A DNA stretch of 64,000 nucleotides from Streptococcus oralis. GTDB taxonomy: Bacteria > Bacillota > Bacilli > Lactobacillales > Streptococcaceae. The stretch's first letter is position 1. Each line of letters starts with the position of its first letter. The notes below the pieces were generated by a model, which saw only the letters and a list, made by a program, of their open reading frames with translations, was not told the DNA's origin and searched no databases. Positions 44,628 to 55,197 of the stretch are shown here, one piece after another. Location of the stretch: contig NZ_KQ969037.1 in NCBI RefSeq assembly GCF_001578705.1, positions 911,908 through 975,907 on the forward strand, in the 5' to 3' direction. The translations under genes and the position numbers were made by a program.

Positions 44628-46520
44628 TTACCAAATAATCATACGGTCCTCTGGTGAACGCCACATACCGTCGCCTTCTTTGACATCATAAGTTGTAAAG
44701 AAGTCATCGAAGTTTGGTACTTGGACATTGACTCGGAGTTTGGCAGGCGCGTGCACATCGACACTGGCCATGAGTTTCATCAACTCAGGACGGCCTTTCA
44801 TACGCCAGATACGAGCAAAGTTGTGGAAGAATTCTTCAGCAGAGAAGTCTGGTTCTCTCTTGGCAGCTTCAAGAGCTGCAGCAATCCCTCCCAAGTCCGC
44901 AACGTTTTCTGATACGGTTAGTTTCCCGTTGATCCTTGCGCCGTAAGATTCTTGGCCATCAAACTGGTCAATGACCTTTTGTGTTTTTTCTTTAAAGGCA
45001 GCATAGTCGCTTTCTGTCCACCAATCCTTGAGGCTACCATTTTCATCAAAGGAAGCGCCATTTGTATCAAAGGCATGAGAAATCTCGTGGGCAATAACCG
45101 CACCAATTCCACCGTAGTTGGCTGAGGACGACTGATGCAAGTCATAGAAAGGCGCCTGCAAAATAGCCGCTGGAAAGACAATCAAGTTCTTCTGAGGATT
45201 ATAGTAGGCATTAACCATGTGAGCTGGCATTCCCCACTCCTTGTAGTCTACAGGTTGGTTCCACTTGCTCCAGCTGTGCTTGATTTCCACACGCGCAAAG
45301 GCTAGGGCATTCTCAAAGAGACTGGCAGTTTCGTCCACTACTTTGTCCTTGTAGCGTTCTGGCAATTCCTCTGGATAACCGATATAAGGCTTGATGACAT
45401 TGAGTTTGACAATGGCCTTGTCACGCGTTTCAGGAGTGAGCCAGTCGTTCTTAGCCAAGCGTTCCTTATAGACATCAATCATGGTCGCCACTTTTTTCTC
45501 TACGTCTGCCTTAGCTTCTGGGGAGAATTTTTCATGCGCATACCAGAGACCGAGAGCTTGCTTGAAAGGACCTTGGGCTAAATGATAAGCTGCCTTGACC
45601 TTGTCCTGAGCTTCTGGAACACCTGAAAGGGCACGTCCATAGGCACCTGACAAAACACGAATCTCGTCTGTGAGATAGCTGGTTGAAAGATTGACTACGC
45701 CCAAAATCAAAGTCGCCTTAAGCAAAGGCCATGCTTCTTCACTATAGAATTGATCTGCTGCTTGCCAGAAACGTTCCTCGTCTACGATAACCTTATCTGG
45801 CGTTTGTCCAAGAACTGCTTGGAAGAAATCATCCAAAGGTAGGGCAGGGGCGAATTTTTTGAAATCTTCATAGGCATATGGATGGTAGAGTTTGGCATAT
45901 TCTGAACTTTCTTCGTTTGAAAGAACCACTGCTGCGATACGACGGTCCAATTCCAATCTCTTCTCTAGTAAGTCTTCGATTTCCTCGTCTGAGAAATCGT
46001 AAGCTTTGAGAAGATTTGTAGTACTTTCCTTCCAAAGCGTCAAGAGTTCCTCACGCTGAGGATGGTCTTCAGCGTAGTAGGTTGTATCTGGCAAAATCGT
46101 CCCTGGTGCACTGGCCCAGAGAACATTGGTTCTGGCATCCATAAAGTCTGGTGATACACCAAATGGAAGGAAGTCTGGCTTGCCTGCTAGTTCAAACTCT
46201 GCCAGTTTGCTGGTAAAATCTGCGAAACTCTCCAAATTTTGGTATTCCTTAAGTAGAGGAAGGACAGGCTTGATTCCATCTGCTTCTCTCTTGTCAAAAT
46301 CACGTACCATACGATGGTACTTAACAAAATTTGCGAGGATAGTATCCTCTGGGACTTCTTCACCTGCCAACCACTTGTCCGTAGTCGCCAGCATCAACTC
46401 TTCAATTTCCTCGTCAAGGTCAATAAAACCACCAGTTCGAGATTTGTCAGCTGGAATGACAGCTGTTTTTTCCCATTCGCCATTGATTGCATCATAAAAA
46501 TCGTCTTGATAACGTGTCAT
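44628..46520 (-). CDS. pepO: Endopeptidase PepO, M13 family
   Basis: Neprilysin-like zinc endopeptidase, 630 residues. Zinc motif HEISHAFD (HExxH) with the third ligand in ENVADLGGI, substrate motif NAYYNPQKN (NAYY). No obvious signal peptide, so a non-classical surface location is possible; pneumococcal PepO binds plasminogen and fibronectin. Separate transcript; terminator shared with the MBL gene. Confidence 0.95.
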   Translation of the reverse strand: MTRYQDDFYDAINGEWEKTAVIPADKSRTGGFIDLDEEIEELMLATTDKWLAGEEVPEDTILANFVKYHRMVRDFDKREADGIKPVLPLLKEYQNLESFADFTSKLAEFELAGKPDFLPFGVSPDFMDARTNVLWASAPGTILPDTTYYAEDHPQREELLTLWKESTTNLLKAYDFSDEEIEDLLEKRLELDRRIAAVVLSNEESSEYAKLYHPYAYEDFKKFAPALPLDDFFQAVLGQTPDKVIVDEERFWQAADQFYSEEAWPLLKATLILGVVNLSTSYLTDEIRVLSGAYGRALSGVPEAQDKVKAAYHLAQGPFKQALGLWYAHEKFSPEAKADVEKKVATMIDVYKERLAKNDWLTPETRDKAIVKLNVIKPYIGYPEELPERYKDKVVDETASLFENALAFARVEIKHSWSKWNQPVDYKEWGMPAHMVNAYYNPQKNLIVFPAAILQAPFYDLHQSSSANYGGIGAVIAHEISHAFDTNGASFDENGSLKDWWTESDYAAFKEKTQKVIDQFDGQESYGARINGKLTVSENVADLGGIAAALEAAKREPDFSAEEFFHNFARIWRMKGRPELMKLMASVDVHAPAKLRVNVQVPNFDDFFTTYDVKEGDGMWRSPEDRMIIW

Positions 46521-46638
46521 CTTGTTCTCGCTTTCATTTTTTCACTTATTCTTAGCTTAGCAAAAAACACTTGGGAATGCAATTAAAAATGGTTTCTCTT
46601 TTTTCTTCATTTTTCAGTTATTATTTTAAATTTTTCAA

Positions 46639-46674
46639 AAATTAACTTGACTTAATTTTTTTTTAAGGTATATT
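46639..46674 (+). promoter_or_regulatory. psaBCA promoter with PsaR operator
   Basis: AAATTAA-CTTGAC-TTAATTT (46639-46658) is an exact inverted repeat over the -35 TTGACT (46647-46652); -10 TATATT (46669-46674), spacer 16. Matches the Mn-dependent SloR/PsaR-type operator. Confidence 0.85.
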
Positions 46675-46698
46675 AAAATACAGGAGGAAAACAACTGT

Positions 46699-47421
46699 AT
46701 GATACGTATTGAAAACCTCAGTGTCTCCTACAAAGAAACGTTGGCACTAAAGGATATTTCACTAGTGCTCCAAGGACCAACTATTACCGGAATTATTGGT
46801 CCAAACGGTGCTGGAAAATCAACTTTATTAAAAAGTATGTTGGGAATTATCCCACACGAAGGTCAGGCCTTTCTCGATGACAAAGAATTCAAGAAATCTT
46901 TACATCGAGTTGCCTATGTCGAGCAAAAAATCCATATCGACTACAATTTCCCTATCAAGGTCAAGGAATGCGTCTCTCTGGGACTCTATCCATCCATCCC
47001 ACTCTTTCACACCTTAAAGGCAAACCACTGGAAAAAAGTGGCAGATGCACTTGAAATCGTTGGACTCTCAGACTATGCTGACCGCCAAATCAGCCAGCTC
47101 TCAGGAGGACAATTTCAACGTGTGTTGATTGCCCGTTGCTTAGTGCAGGAAGCTGACTACATCTTTTTAGATGAGCCTTTTGTCGGGATTGACTCGGTTA
47201 GTGAAGAGATTATCATGAATACGCTGAGAGACCTTAAAAAAGCTGGTAAAACAGTTCTTATCGTTCATCATGACCTCAGTAAAGTCCCCCATTATTTCGA
47301 CCAAGTTCTGCTTCTCAATCGAGAATTGGTAGCTATTGGTCCAACTAAAGAAACCTTTACCGAGGCCAATCTCAAAAAGGCCTACGGTAGCAAACTCTTT
47401 TTCAATGGAGGTGACCTATGA
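46699..47421 (+). CDS. psaB: Manganese ABC transporter ATPase PsaB
   Basis: 240-residue ATPase of the Mn importer. Walker [10 protein letters not shown], signature SGGQFQR, Walker [10 protein letters not shown], switch VHHD. Ribosome site AGGAGG 10 bases upstream. Its stop overlaps psaC by four bases (ATGA). Confidence 0.96.
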   Translation: MIRIENLSVSYKETLALKDISLVLQGPTITGIIGPNGAGKSTLLKSMLGIIPHEGQAFLDDKEFKKSLHRVAYVEQKIHIDYNFPIKVKECVSLGLYPSIPLFHTLKANHWKKVADALEIVGLSDYADRQISQLSGGQFQRVLIARCLVQEADYIFLDEPFVGIDSVSEEIIMNTLRDLKKAGKTVLIVHHDLSKVPHYFDQVLLLNRELVAIGPTKETFTEANLKKAYGSKLFFNGGDL

Positions 47422-48266
47422 TAGCAGAATTTATCAATGGATTGCAAAATTTCCATTTCCTACAAAACGCCTTGATCACAGCTATTGTCATTGGAGTCGT
47501 TGCTGGAGCTGTGGGATGTTTTATCATCCTGCGTGGAATGTCTCTCATGGGAGATGCCATCTCTCACGCAGTTTTGCCTGGCGTAGCCCTTTCCTTTATC
47601 CTGGGAATTGATTTCTTTATTGGAGCGATCATCTTTGGTTTGATGGCTTCCATCATCATTACCTACATCAAGGGAAACTCTATCATCAAGAGTGACACTG
47701 CCATTGGTATTACCTTTTCATCTTTCTTAGCCTTAGGTGTCATCTTGATTAGTGTTGCCAAGAGTTCGACAGACCTCTTCCATATCCTTTTTGGGAATAT
47801 CCTTGCTGTCCAAGATACGGACATGTGGATCACCATTGGTGTGGGGGCATTGATTCTTTTGATTATCGGGATTTTCTTTAAACAACTATTGATTACATCC
47901 TTTGACGAGCTTTTGGCTAAAGCCATGGGAATGCCCGTCAATTTCTACCACTATCTGCTCATGGTGCTCTTGACCCTTGTGTCAGTCACCGCCATGCAAA
48001 GTGTTGGAACTATTCTTATCGTGGCCATGTTGATTACCCCAGCTGCGACGGCTTACCTTTATGCTAATAGCCTAAAGAGCATGATTTTTCTTTCATCAAC
48101 CCTAGGGGCAACCGCTTCTGTCTTGGGACTCTTTATCGGCTACAGCTTCAATCTCGCAGCAGGATCCAGCATCGTGCTCACATCCGCCAGCTTCTTTTTA
48201 ATCAGTTTCTTTATCTCTCCTAAGCAACGATACTTGAAACTGAAAAACAAAAAAATCATTAAATAA
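47418..48266 (+). CDS. psaC: Manganese ABC transporter permease PsaC
   Basis: 282 residues, about eight helices, ABC-3 family permease: [35 protein letters not shown] is the family signature, and the His-rich metal path residues follow. Overlaps psaB by four bases and precedes psaA by 26. Confidence 0.96.
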   Translation: MIAEFINGLQNFHFLQNALITAIVIGVVAGAVGCFIILRGMSLMGDAISHAVLPGVALSFILGIDFFIGAIIFGLMASIIITYIKGNSIIKSDTAIGITFSSFLALGVILISVAKSSTDLFHILFGNILAVQDTDMWITIGVGALILLIIGIFFKQLLITSFDELLAKAMGMPVNFYHYLLMVLLTLVSVTAMQSVGTILIVAMLITPAATAYLYANSLKSMIFLSSTLGATASVLGLFIGYSFNLAAGSSIVLTSASFFLISFFISPKQRYLKLKNKKIIK

Positions 48267-48292
48267 CGGGGAAACCCTTCTGGAGGAATCTA

Positions 48293-49222
48293 ATGAAAAA
48301 ATTAGGTACATTGCTTGTACTCTTTCTTTCCGTCATTGCACTTGTCGCATGTGCTAGCGGAAAAAAAGATGCTGCTTCTGGTCAAAAACTAAAAGTTGTT
48401 GCTACAAACTCAATCATCGCTGATATTACCAAGAATATCGCTGGTGACAAGATCGACCTTCACAGTATCGTTCCTGTTGGTCAAGACCCACACGAATACG
48501 AACCACTTCCTGAAGACGTTAAGAAAACTTCTCAAGCTGATTTGATTTTCTATAACGGAATCAATCTTGAAACTGGTGGCAATGCTTGGTTTACCAAATT
48601 GGTTGAAAATGCCAAGAAAACTGAAAACAAAGACTACTTTGCAGTTAGTGACGGCGTAGACATCATCTACCTTGAAGGTCAAAACGAAAAAGGTAAAGAA
48701 GACCCACACGCTTGGCTCAACCTTGAAAATGGGATGATTTATGCTAAAAATATCGCTAAACAGCTCATCGCTAAGGATCCTAGCAACAAGGAATTCTACG
48801 AAAAAAATCTCAAAGACTATACTGAAAAACTAGACAAACTAGACAAGGAAGCCAAAGAGAAATTTAACAATATCCCTGCTGAGAAGAAACTCATCGTAAC
48901 CAGCGAAGGATGCTTCAAATACTTCTCTAAAGCTTACGGAGTCCCAAGTGCCTACATCTGGGAAATCAACACGGAAGAAGAAGGAACACCTGAACAAATC
49001 AAGACCTTGGTTGAAAAACTTCGCCAAACAAAAGTTCCATCACTCTTTGTTGAATCAAGTGTCGATGACCGTCCAATGAAGACTGTTTCACAAGACACAA
49101 ATATCCCAATCTACGCACAAATCTTTACTGACTCAATCGCTGAAGAAGGTAAAGAAGGCGACAGCTACTACAGCATGATGAAATACAACCTTGACAAGAT
49201 TGCTGAAGGTTTGTCAAAATAA
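48293..49222 (+). CDS. psaA: Manganese-binding lipoprotein PsaA
   Basis: Cluster A-I metal-binding lipoprotein (LraI), 309 residues, the pneumococcal length. Signal [20 protein letters not shown] with lipobox Cys20. Metal ligands His67 (QDPHEYE), His139 (DPHAW), Glu in TSEGCF (near 205) and Asp in FTDSIAE (near 280). Captures Mn (and Zn) for PsaBC. Last of psaBCA; the hairpin after it is weak, so tpxD may be cotranscribed. Confidence 0.97.
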   Translation: MKKLGTLLVLFLSVIALVACASGKKDAASGQKLKVVATNSIIADITKNIAGDKIDLHSIVPVGQDPHEYEPLPEDVKKTSQADLIFYNGINLETGGNAWFTKLVENAKKTENKDYFAVSDGVDIIYLEGQNEKGKEDPHAWLNLENGMIYAKNIAKQLIAKDPSNKEFYEKNLKDYTEKLDKLDKEAKEKFNNIPAEKKLIVTSEGCFKYFSKAYGVPSAYIWEINTEEEGTPEQIKTLVEKLRQTKVPSLFVESSVDDRPMKTVSQDTNIPIYAQIFTDSIAEEGKEGDSYYSMMKYNLDKIAEGLSK

Positions 49223-49338
49223 TCCATTAAAAAACGTCGTTCTCACGGAATTGGCGTTTTTTTACACTTTCCGGTCAAATCATTGGAAAAATCTGACAAT
49301 TCTCGGTAAAATAAAAGAAAAAAGAATGGAGTAGTTTC

Positions 49339-49833
49339 ATGACCACTTTTCTCGGAAATCCTGTAACTTTTACAGGTAAACAACTGCAAGTCGGAGACAA
49401 GGCACTCGACTTTTCCCTCACTACAACCGATCTCTCTAAAAAAAGTCTTGCCGACTTTGAAGGAAAGAAAAAGGTTTTGAGCGTTGTCCCATCTATCGAT
49501 ACTGGTATCTGCTCAACGCAAACACGTCGATTCAACCAAGAACTTGCCAACCTTGACAACACCGTCGTTCTTACCGTTTCTATGGACCTACCATTTGCCC
49601 AAGGACGCTGGTGCGGGGCTGAAGGTCTTGACAATGCCATCATGCTATCAGACTACTTTGATCATTCTTTTGGACGTGACTATGCCCTCTTGATCAACGA
49701 ATGGCATCTCCTTGCACGTGCTGTCTTTGTTCTCGATACTGACAATGTCATCCGTTATGTGGAATACGTTGACAACATCAACACGGAACCAGACTTTGAA
49801 GCTGCTATTGCTGCAGTGAAAGAACTGGACTAA
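49339..49833 (+). CDS. tpx: Thiol peroxidase TpxD (PsaD)
   Basis: 164-residue peroxiredoxin of the Tpx group. Peroxidatic Cys58 in [17 protein letters not shown] and resolving Cys92 in GRWCGAEG. Reduces H2O2 and peroxides, with the electrons supplied by thioredoxin. Common partner of psaBCA. Followed by a strong terminator before psaR. Confidence 0.96.
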   Translation: MTTFLGNPVTFTGKQLQVGDKALDFSLTTTDLSKKSLADFEGKKKVLSVVPSIDTGICSTQTRRFNQELANLDNTVVLTVSMDLPFAQGRWCGAEGLDNAIMLSDYFDHSFGRDYALLINEWHLLARAVFVLDTDNVIRYVEYVDNINTEPDFEAAIAAVKELD

Positions 49834-49856
49834 AATCAAGGCCATTACGGCAGAAG

Positions 49857-49879
49857 GCTAGAGAAATCTAGCTTTTTTT
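49857..49879 (+). terminator. Terminator of tpx
   Basis: GCTAGA-GAAA-TCTAGC (49857-49872) followed by seven Ts. Confidence 0.93.
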
Positions 49880-49916
49880 GATATACTAGATGGAGAGAAA
49901 AGACAAGAGGGAACGA

Positions 49917-50567
49917 ATGACGCCAAATAAAGAAGACTACCTAAAATGTATTTATGAAATCGGTACGGAAATGCAAAAAATCACCAATAAAGAAATTGCT
50001 GCCCGTATGCAGGTCTCTCCACCTGCCGTAACAGAGATGATCAAACGCATGAAAAGTGAAAATCTCATTCTCAAGGACAAGGAGAACGGCTATCTATTGA
50101 CAAATATCGGCCTCGAACTGGTCTCTGAGCTCTATCGCAAGCATCGGTTGATTGAAGTCTTTCTAGTTCACCATCTCGACTATACCAGCGATCAAATCCA
50201 TGAGGAAGCTGAGGTCCTAGAGCACACTGTATCCGACCTCTTCGTAGAGAGACTGGATAAACTACTGGGCTTTCCTAAAACCTGCCCCCACGGAGGAACC
50301 ATCCCAGCCAAGGGAGAGCTCTTGGTCGAAATTAACGACCTACCTCTAGCAGATACCAAAGAAGCCGGTAACTATCTCCTGACTCGGGTTCATGATAGCT
50401 TTGATCTACTCAAATACTTAGAAAAGCATGAAATTCATATCGGTGACCAACTCCAAGTCAAACAGTTTGATAATTTTTCCAATACTTTTACACTGGTCAA
50501 CAAGGATGAAGACCTCCAAGTTGGTATCGATATCGCCAAACAACTCTATGTTGAAAAAATCAACTAA
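49917..50567 (+). CDS. psaR: Manganese-dependent repressor PsaR
   Basis: DtxR/MntR family repressor, 216 residues from the ATG at 49917 (MTPNKEDYLKCIYEIG). N-terminal winged helix (about 5-60, with MQVSPPAVTEMIKRM), dimerisation/metal domain with His/Glu/Asp ligands (HRLIEVFLVHHLDYTSDQIHEEAEVLEHTVS) and C-terminal SH3/FeoA domain. Represses psaBCA through the operator at 46639. An in-frame start 27 bases upstream is rejected. Directly downstream of tpx, as in some other streptococci. Confidence 0.96.
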   Translation: MTPNKEDYLKCIYEIGTEMQKITNKEIAARMQVSPPAVTEMIKRMKSENLILKDKENGYLLTNIGLELVSELYRKHRLIEVFLVHHLDYTSDQIHEEAEVLEHTVSDLFVERLDKLLGFPKTCPHGGTIPAKGELLVEINDLPLADTKEAGNYLLTRVHDSFDLLKYLEKHEIHIGDQLQVKQFDNFSNTFTLVNKDEDLQVGIDIAKQLYVEKIN

Positions 50568-50674
50568 CCCCTTATTCCTGAAAGAAACTTCTTTCAGGGA
50601 TTTTTTATTATTTTAGTTGTAAGTCCCATTCTTTTGGTGTAGAATGAGGTTAGAGAAAAGAGGGAGGTCATCTT

Positions 50675-51088
50675 ATGAAAAAGCTCTTTAGAATCCATTT
50701 TGCAACCATTGCACTCAGTGATTTGCTACTATTAGCAATTTTTATCTCCAAAACCGATCCCTCTGTAGAGTGGATGCTACTCTCTGGCTTTATTTTCATC
50801 CTTGCTCAGGGATTACTGCTATTTCGCTTAGTCAACCGACTCAAAAATCAATTCGCTGAGATTTATCCTCAGATTAGTAAAAAAAATCGCCTCTACTACT
50901 TAGGGATTCTCTCAGTTGATCTTCTGTTATTGATCCTTTTAGTCTTCACCAGTTCTCAGCGATTTTCCTCTCTTATGCCAATCGTCACTTCTTGCCATTC
51001 TACTTTTTATTATCTGACGGCTAACTACCTAAGAGAAAACTATCCAGACTTTTACGACAAACACATTTCTTTCTGGAAGTGTTTATAA
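50675..51088 (+). CDS. Small membrane protein, unrecognised
   Basis: 137 residues, about four helices (ATIALSDLLLLAIFI; WMLLSGFIFILAQGLLLF; LYYLGILSVDLLLLILLVFT; VTSCHSTFYYLTANYL). Family not recognised. Ribosome site AGAGGGAGG. Ends just before a bidirectional terminator shared with dtd. Confidence 0.75.
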   Translation: MKKLFRIHFATIALSDLLLLAIFISKTDPSVEWMLLSGFIFILAQGLLLFRLVNRLKNQFAEIYPQISKKNRLYYLGILSVDLLLLILLVFTSSQRFSSLMPIVTSCHSTFYYLTANYLRENYPDFYDKHISFWKCL

Positions 51089-51089
51089 G

Positions 51090-51118
51090 CAAAAACCAAG
51101 CCGACTGGGCTTGGTTTT
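51090..51118. terminator. Bidirectional terminator between the small membrane protein gene and dtd
   Basis: AAACCAAGCC / GGCTTGGTTT with T runs on both strands. Confidence 0.93.
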
Positions 51119-51119
51119 C

Positions 51120-51563
51120 TTATCTATTTTTAGTATCAAGAATGATGGTGACTGGTCCGTCATTGACCAGCTCCACCTGCATATCCGCTCCAAAGATGCC
51201 TGTCTGAACAGGCACTTCCTGAGCTAGCTTTTGGTTGAAAGCCTCATAGAAGTCAGCTGCCATATCCGGCTTAGCTGCTCCTGTAAAAGCTGGACGATTG
51301 CCCTTCTTAGTATCTGCAAAGAGGGTAAACTGAGAAATAGAAAGGATTTCCCCTTCAGTATCCTTAACAGATAGGTTCATCTTGCCTTCTGCATCTGAAA
51401 AGATCCGCATGTTGACCAGTTTTCTCACAGCATAATCCAGATCCTCCTCTTGGTCCCCTGGGCCAACACCGACCAGTAATAAGAGCCCCTGATTGATTTT
51501 CCCCTGAACCTGACCTTCGATACTCACTTGGGCTTTTCTAACCCGTTGAATAATGATTTTCAT
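51120..51563 (-). CDS. dtd: D-aminoacyl-tRNA deacylase
   Basis: 147 residues. Hydrolyses D-aminoacyl-tRNAs (and Gly-tRNAAla). Signatures [15 protein letters not shown] and the C-terminal [13 protein letters not shown] (GPVT). Starts 29 bases after the end of relA; likely cotranscribed with it. Confidence 0.96.
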   Translation of the reverse strand: MKIIIQRVRKAQVSIEGQVQGKINQGLLLLVGVGPGDQEEDLDYAVRKLVNMRIFSDAEGKMNLSVKDTEGEILSISQFTLFADTKKGNRPAFTGAAKPDMAADFYEAFNQKLAQEVPVQTGIFGADMQVELVNDGPVTIILDTKNR

Positions 51564-51592
51564 AATAGCCTTTCTAGTAAGAGCTAGGACAA

Positions 51593-53809
51593 TTAGCCGT
51601 TGGTCCGTTTAACAGAGTAGACCTCTGGCACACTTTTAATCTTATCAACTACTGTCGTTAGAGTTGAGAGATTTGAGATTCCAAAGGACACATGGATATT
51701 AGCAAATTTCATATCCTTGGTTGGTTGGGCGTTAACGGTTGAGATATTCTTAGCTGTGTTGGAAAGAACTTGCAGAACATCATTTAAGAGACCTGTACGG
51801 TTGAGGCCGTAGATATCGATGTGGGCAATATATTCCTTGCTTGAGAATTGATCTTCCCATTCCACATCCAGGAGACGTTGTTCGTAGTTTTCTTGGGCGC
51901 GAAGGTTCATACAGTCCACACGGTGAATGGCCACACCACGCCCCTTGGTAATGTAGCCGACAATGTTGTCACCCGGCACTGGATTACAACACTTAGCAAT
52001 CCGAACTAGGAGACCTGAGGCGCCTTCAATGACCACACCGCCCTCATGCTTGACCTTGAGCTTCTCCTTATTCTCAACCTTAACCTCGCCACCCTTAACT
52101 AACTCATCAGCCTCTGCCCTAGCTTTGGCACGTTCCTCTTCACGGCGTTCCTTTTCAGTCAGACGGTTAAAGACGGTAGTAGCACTGATTTCTCCAAAAC
52201 CAATAGCAGCAAAGAGGGAGTCTTCTGTCTTGTAGCTGGTCTTTTGAAGAACTTGGTCCATGTGCCGCTTGTCCATATACTTATTAGCCACATAGCCATT
52301 CTCTTGGAGCTGATTAATCAGCAGTTCGCGGCCCTTGTTGACGGATAATTCCTTGTCTTGGTTTTTAAAGAACTGACGAATCTTGTTGCGTGCCTTGCTG
52401 GTCTTAACCATGTTGAGCCAGTCACGACTCGGGCCAAACGAGTTGGGGTTGGTGATAATTTCAACCTGATCCCCAGTTTTGAGCTTGGTTGTCAGAGGAA
52501 CCATACGGCCATTGACCTTAGCACCAGTTGCTTTTTCACCGACTTTGGTATGAATTTCATAGGCAAAGTCAATCGGGCCTGAATCTTTTGGAAGGGAGCG
52601 AACTGCACCATCTGGAGTAAAGACGTAAATCTCCTCCGCCAGATACTCTTCCTTAACAGACTCGACAAATTCCTTGGCATCGTCAGCCTGGTCTTGCAAC
52701 TCAATCATTTCCTTGATCCAGTTCATCCCGATAGCTGATTCTTTGCTGTTGACCTGACCTTTGATTCCTTTTTTATAAGCCCAGTGAGCAGCAACCCCGT
52801 ACTCAGCAACTTCGTGCATTTCCTTAGTACGAATCTGGAATTCAATCGGTCCTTTTGGTCCATAGACAGTCGTATGGATAGACTGGTAACCATTGGCCTT
52901 ACGGTTAGCGATATAATCTTTAAAACGCCCAGGCATTGGTTTCCAAAGCTCATGCACATAGCCAAGCATGGCATAGACATCACTATGAGTCTCTAAAATA
53001 CAACGAATGGCAATCAGGTCATAGATTTCCTCGAAGCGTTTCTTCTTATCCTGCATCTTGCGATAGATTGAATAGATATGCTTGGGACGGCCATAGATTT
53101 TCCCTTTTAGATTGCGTTCGGAAGTGTACTCCTCCAACTTGGTTACTACTTCATCGACCAAAGCCTCACGCTCTCTGCGTTTTTCCTTCATCATGTGAGT
53201 AATCTTGTAAAACTCAGTTGGATTGAGATATCGGAAGGACAAGTCTTCTAACTCCCACTTGACGCTGGAAATCCCCAGACGATGAGCAAGTGGTGCGTAA
53301 ATTTCCATGGTTTCTCTGGAGATACGTTCTTGCTTGTCTTTTCGTAGGTGGTTAAGCGTTCTCATATTATGCAAGCGGTCAGATAGTTTGACCAAGATAA
53401 CACGGATATCCTCAGACATGGCCATGAGCATCTTACGGTGATTTTCCGCTAATTGCTCCTCGATTGATTTGTACTCGACCTTACCAAGCTTAGTCACCCC
53501 ATCAACAATAATGCGAACATCATGACCAAACTCTTGCTCTAAATCATCCAGTGTCGCATCCGTATCTTCAACCACGTCATGCAAAAAACCACAGGCAACT
53601 GTCACGGCATCTAGCTTGAGCTTGGCTAAAATCCCTGCCACCTGAATGGGATGAATAATATAGGGCTCGCCAGATTTACGATATTGACCGCTATGGCATT
53701 CAACTGCGTAAACCAAGGCTTTATGTACAAAAGCAACATCTTCTTTCGATAAATATTTTTGCGTTAAAGCGACAACCTCATCGCCCGTCAAATTCACTTC
53801 TTTCGGCAT
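51593..53809 (-). CDS. relA: Bifunctional (p)ppGpp synthetase/hydrolase RelA
   Basis: 738 residues; synthesises and degrades (p)ppGpp. HD hydrolase ([14 protein letters not shown]), synthetase with [26 protein letters not shown] domain (about 388-450; [26 protein letters not shown]), then a zinc-finger/helical region and C-terminal ACT (about 660-735). Upstream of dtd. The overall architecture is complete. Confidence 0.98.
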   Translation of the reverse strand: MPKEVNLTGDEVVALTQKYLSKEDVAFVHKALVYAVECHSGQYRKSGEPYIIHPIQVAGILAKLKLDAVTVACGFLHDVVEDTDATLDDLEQEFGHDVRIIVDGVTKLGKVEYKSIEEQLAENHRKMLMAMSEDIRVILVKLSDRLHNMRTLNHLRKDKQERISRETMEIYAPLAHRLGISSVKWELEDLSFRYLNPTEFYKITHMMKEKRREREALVDEVVTKLEEYTSERNLKGKIYGRPKHIYSIYRKMQDKKKRFEEIYDLIAIRCILETHSDVYAMLGYVHELWKPMPGRFKDYIANRKANGYQSIHTTVYGPKGPIEFQIRTKEMHEVAEYGVAAHWAYKKGIKGQVNSKESAIGMNWIKEMIELQDQADDAKEFVESVKEEYLAEEIYVFTPDGAVRSLPKDSGPIDFAYEIHTKVGEKATGAKVNGRMVPLTTKLKTGDQVEIITNPNSFGPSRDWLNMVKTSKARNKIRQFFKNQDKELSVNKGRELLINQLQENGYVANKYMDKRHMDQVLQKTSYKTEDSLFAAIGFGEISATTVFNRLTEKERREEERAKARAEADELVKGGEVKVENKEKLKVKHEGGVVIEGASGLLVRIAKCCNPVPGDNIVGYITKGRGVAIHRVDCMNLRAQENYEQRLLDVEWEDQFSSKEYIAHIDIYGLNRTGLLNDVLQVLSNTAKNISTVNAQPTKDMKFANIHVSFGISNLSTLTTVVDKIKSVPEVYSVKRTNG

Positions 53810-53900
53810 TTATTCTCTCCAATTCTTCCTACCATTTTATCACTTTTTTAAGAATATTAAAACTAGAAAAGCCTGTTTTCATGCCTAGACTAAGCATTTA

Positions 53901-53938
53901 AAAGAAAAAGCACTGCAAGAGAGACTCTGCAGTGCTTT
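53901..53938 (-). terminator. Terminator of msmK
   Basis: AAAGCACTGCA / TGCAGTGCTTT stem (53907-53938), 10-base loop, followed by TTTTTCTTTT on the minus strand. Confidence 0.93.
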
Positions 53939-53953
53939 GTTATTTTATTTATC

Positions 53954-55084
53954 TTAGTAAACTGTTTTCTCAGTTTCTACGTCAAAGAAGTGTGCTTTGT
54001 TCAAGTCAAATCCAAGTTCAACTGTTGCACCTGTTTGCAAGTAGTCACGAGCATCCACTTTAGCAACAAATTCGTCTTTACCAACTTGGCAGTAAAGGTG
54101 AGATTCTGAACCAAGCAATTCTGATACAGAGATAGTTGCTTTTACAACTGATTCTGGGAATGTTTCAAGGAAAGCAGGTTCTGCATTCACGTCTTCTGGA
54201 CGGATACCGAAGATCAACTCTTTTCCTTCGTAACCTTTTTCACGAAGAACTTTCAAAGCACCTTCTGGAACTTTCAAGCGGAAACCGTCAGAAACAATTT
54301 CGCTACCAACCAATTTCACATTGATGAAGTTCATAGCTGGGCTTCCGATGAATCCTGCTACGAATTTGTTAACTGGGTTTTTGTAAACTTCTTGAGGAGT
54401 TCCGATTTGTTCAACACGTCCGATAGTACCTGTACCAGCAGGGTTTTTAGTTGCTGACATGATAACGATACGGTCAGCAAGTGTCATCGCTTCTGTTTGA
54501 TCGTGAGTTACGTAGATAGTTGTAGCACCGATACGACGGTGGATTTTCGCAATTTCAGCACGCATAGATACACGAAGTTTGGCATCCAAGTTTGACAAAG
54601 GTTCGTCCATCAAGAATACTTTTGCATCACGAACGATGGCACGCCCCATGGCAACACGTTGACGTTGACCACCTGAAAGGTCAGCTGGTTTACGATCCAA
54701 GAATTCTTTCAAACCAAGAATCCCAGCAGCTTCTTGTACACGTTTGTCGATGTCTTCTTTGCTGTATTTACGCAATTTCAAACCGAAAGCCATGTTGTCA
54801 TAAACAGTCATGTGTGGGTAAAGAGCGTAGTTTTGGAATACCATGGCGATGTCACGGTCTTTTGGAGCCACGTCATTGACAACCACACCATCGATAGATG
54901 CAGTACCTTCAGTGATGTCTTCAAGACCAGCAATCATACGAAGAGTTGTTGATTTACCACATCCTGAAGGACCTACAAAAACGATAAATTCCTTGTCTTT
55001 GATGTCCAAGTTGAAGTCTTCAACTGAGTAGTGTTCGCTGTTTGGATATTTTTTGTAAATATTTTTAAGATTTAATTCTACCAT
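53954..55084 (-). CDS. msmK: Sugar ABC importer ATPase MsmK (UgpC/MalK type)
   Basis: 376-residue ATPase shared by several sugar importers in streptococci. Walker [10 protein letters not shown], signature LSGGQRQR, Walker [13 protein letters not shown], switch THDQTEAM; C-terminal OB-like regulatory domain with [11 protein letters not shown]. No permease or binding protein nearby, in keeping with its shared use. Promoter carries a candidate cre site, implying CcpA-mediated repression. Monocistronic. Confidence 0.95.
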   Translation of the reverse strand: MVELNLKNIYKKYPNSEHYSVEDFNLDIKDKEFIVFVGPSGCGKSTTLRMIAGLEDITEGTASIDGVVVNDVAPKDRDIAMVFQNYALYPHMTVYDNMAFGLKLRKYSKEDIDKRVQEAAGILGLKEFLDRKPADLSGGQRQRVAMGRAIVRDAKVFLMDEPLSNLDAKLRVSMRAEIAKIHRRIGATTIYVTHDQTEAMTLADRIVIMSATKNPAGTGTIGRVEQIGTPQEVYKNPVNKFVAGFIGSPAMNFINVKLVGSEIVSDGFRLKVPEGALKVLREKGYEGKELIFGIRPEDVNAEPAFLETFPESVVKATISVSELLGSESHLYCQVGKDEFVAKVDARDYLQTGATVELGFDLNKAHFFDVETEKTVY

Positions 55085-55117
55085 GGAAGGTGAACTCCTT
55101 TTATTTTTGATAGTTAT

Positions 55118-55140
55118 ATTATAAATGAAAACGCTTTACA
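55118..55140 (-). promoter_or_regulatory. msmK -10 with candidate cre
   Basis: Minus strand -10 TATAAT (55118-55123), weak -35. In the spacer the sequence ATGAAAACGCTTTACA (plus, 55125-55140) matches the cre consensus WTGNAARCGNWWWCAW at 14 of 16 positions. Confidence 0.6.
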
Positions 55141-55197
55141 TTTCTATGGCAAGGTGACCAAAAAAATAAAAAAGTTCTGTGCAACTTGCACAAAACT

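Noticed and set aside
49229-49265. Strong terminator between psaA and tpx
   Set aside because: The AAAACGTC/GGCGTTTT stem has a 14-base loop and weak pairing; partial readthrough is likely, so it is not listed as a firm terminator.
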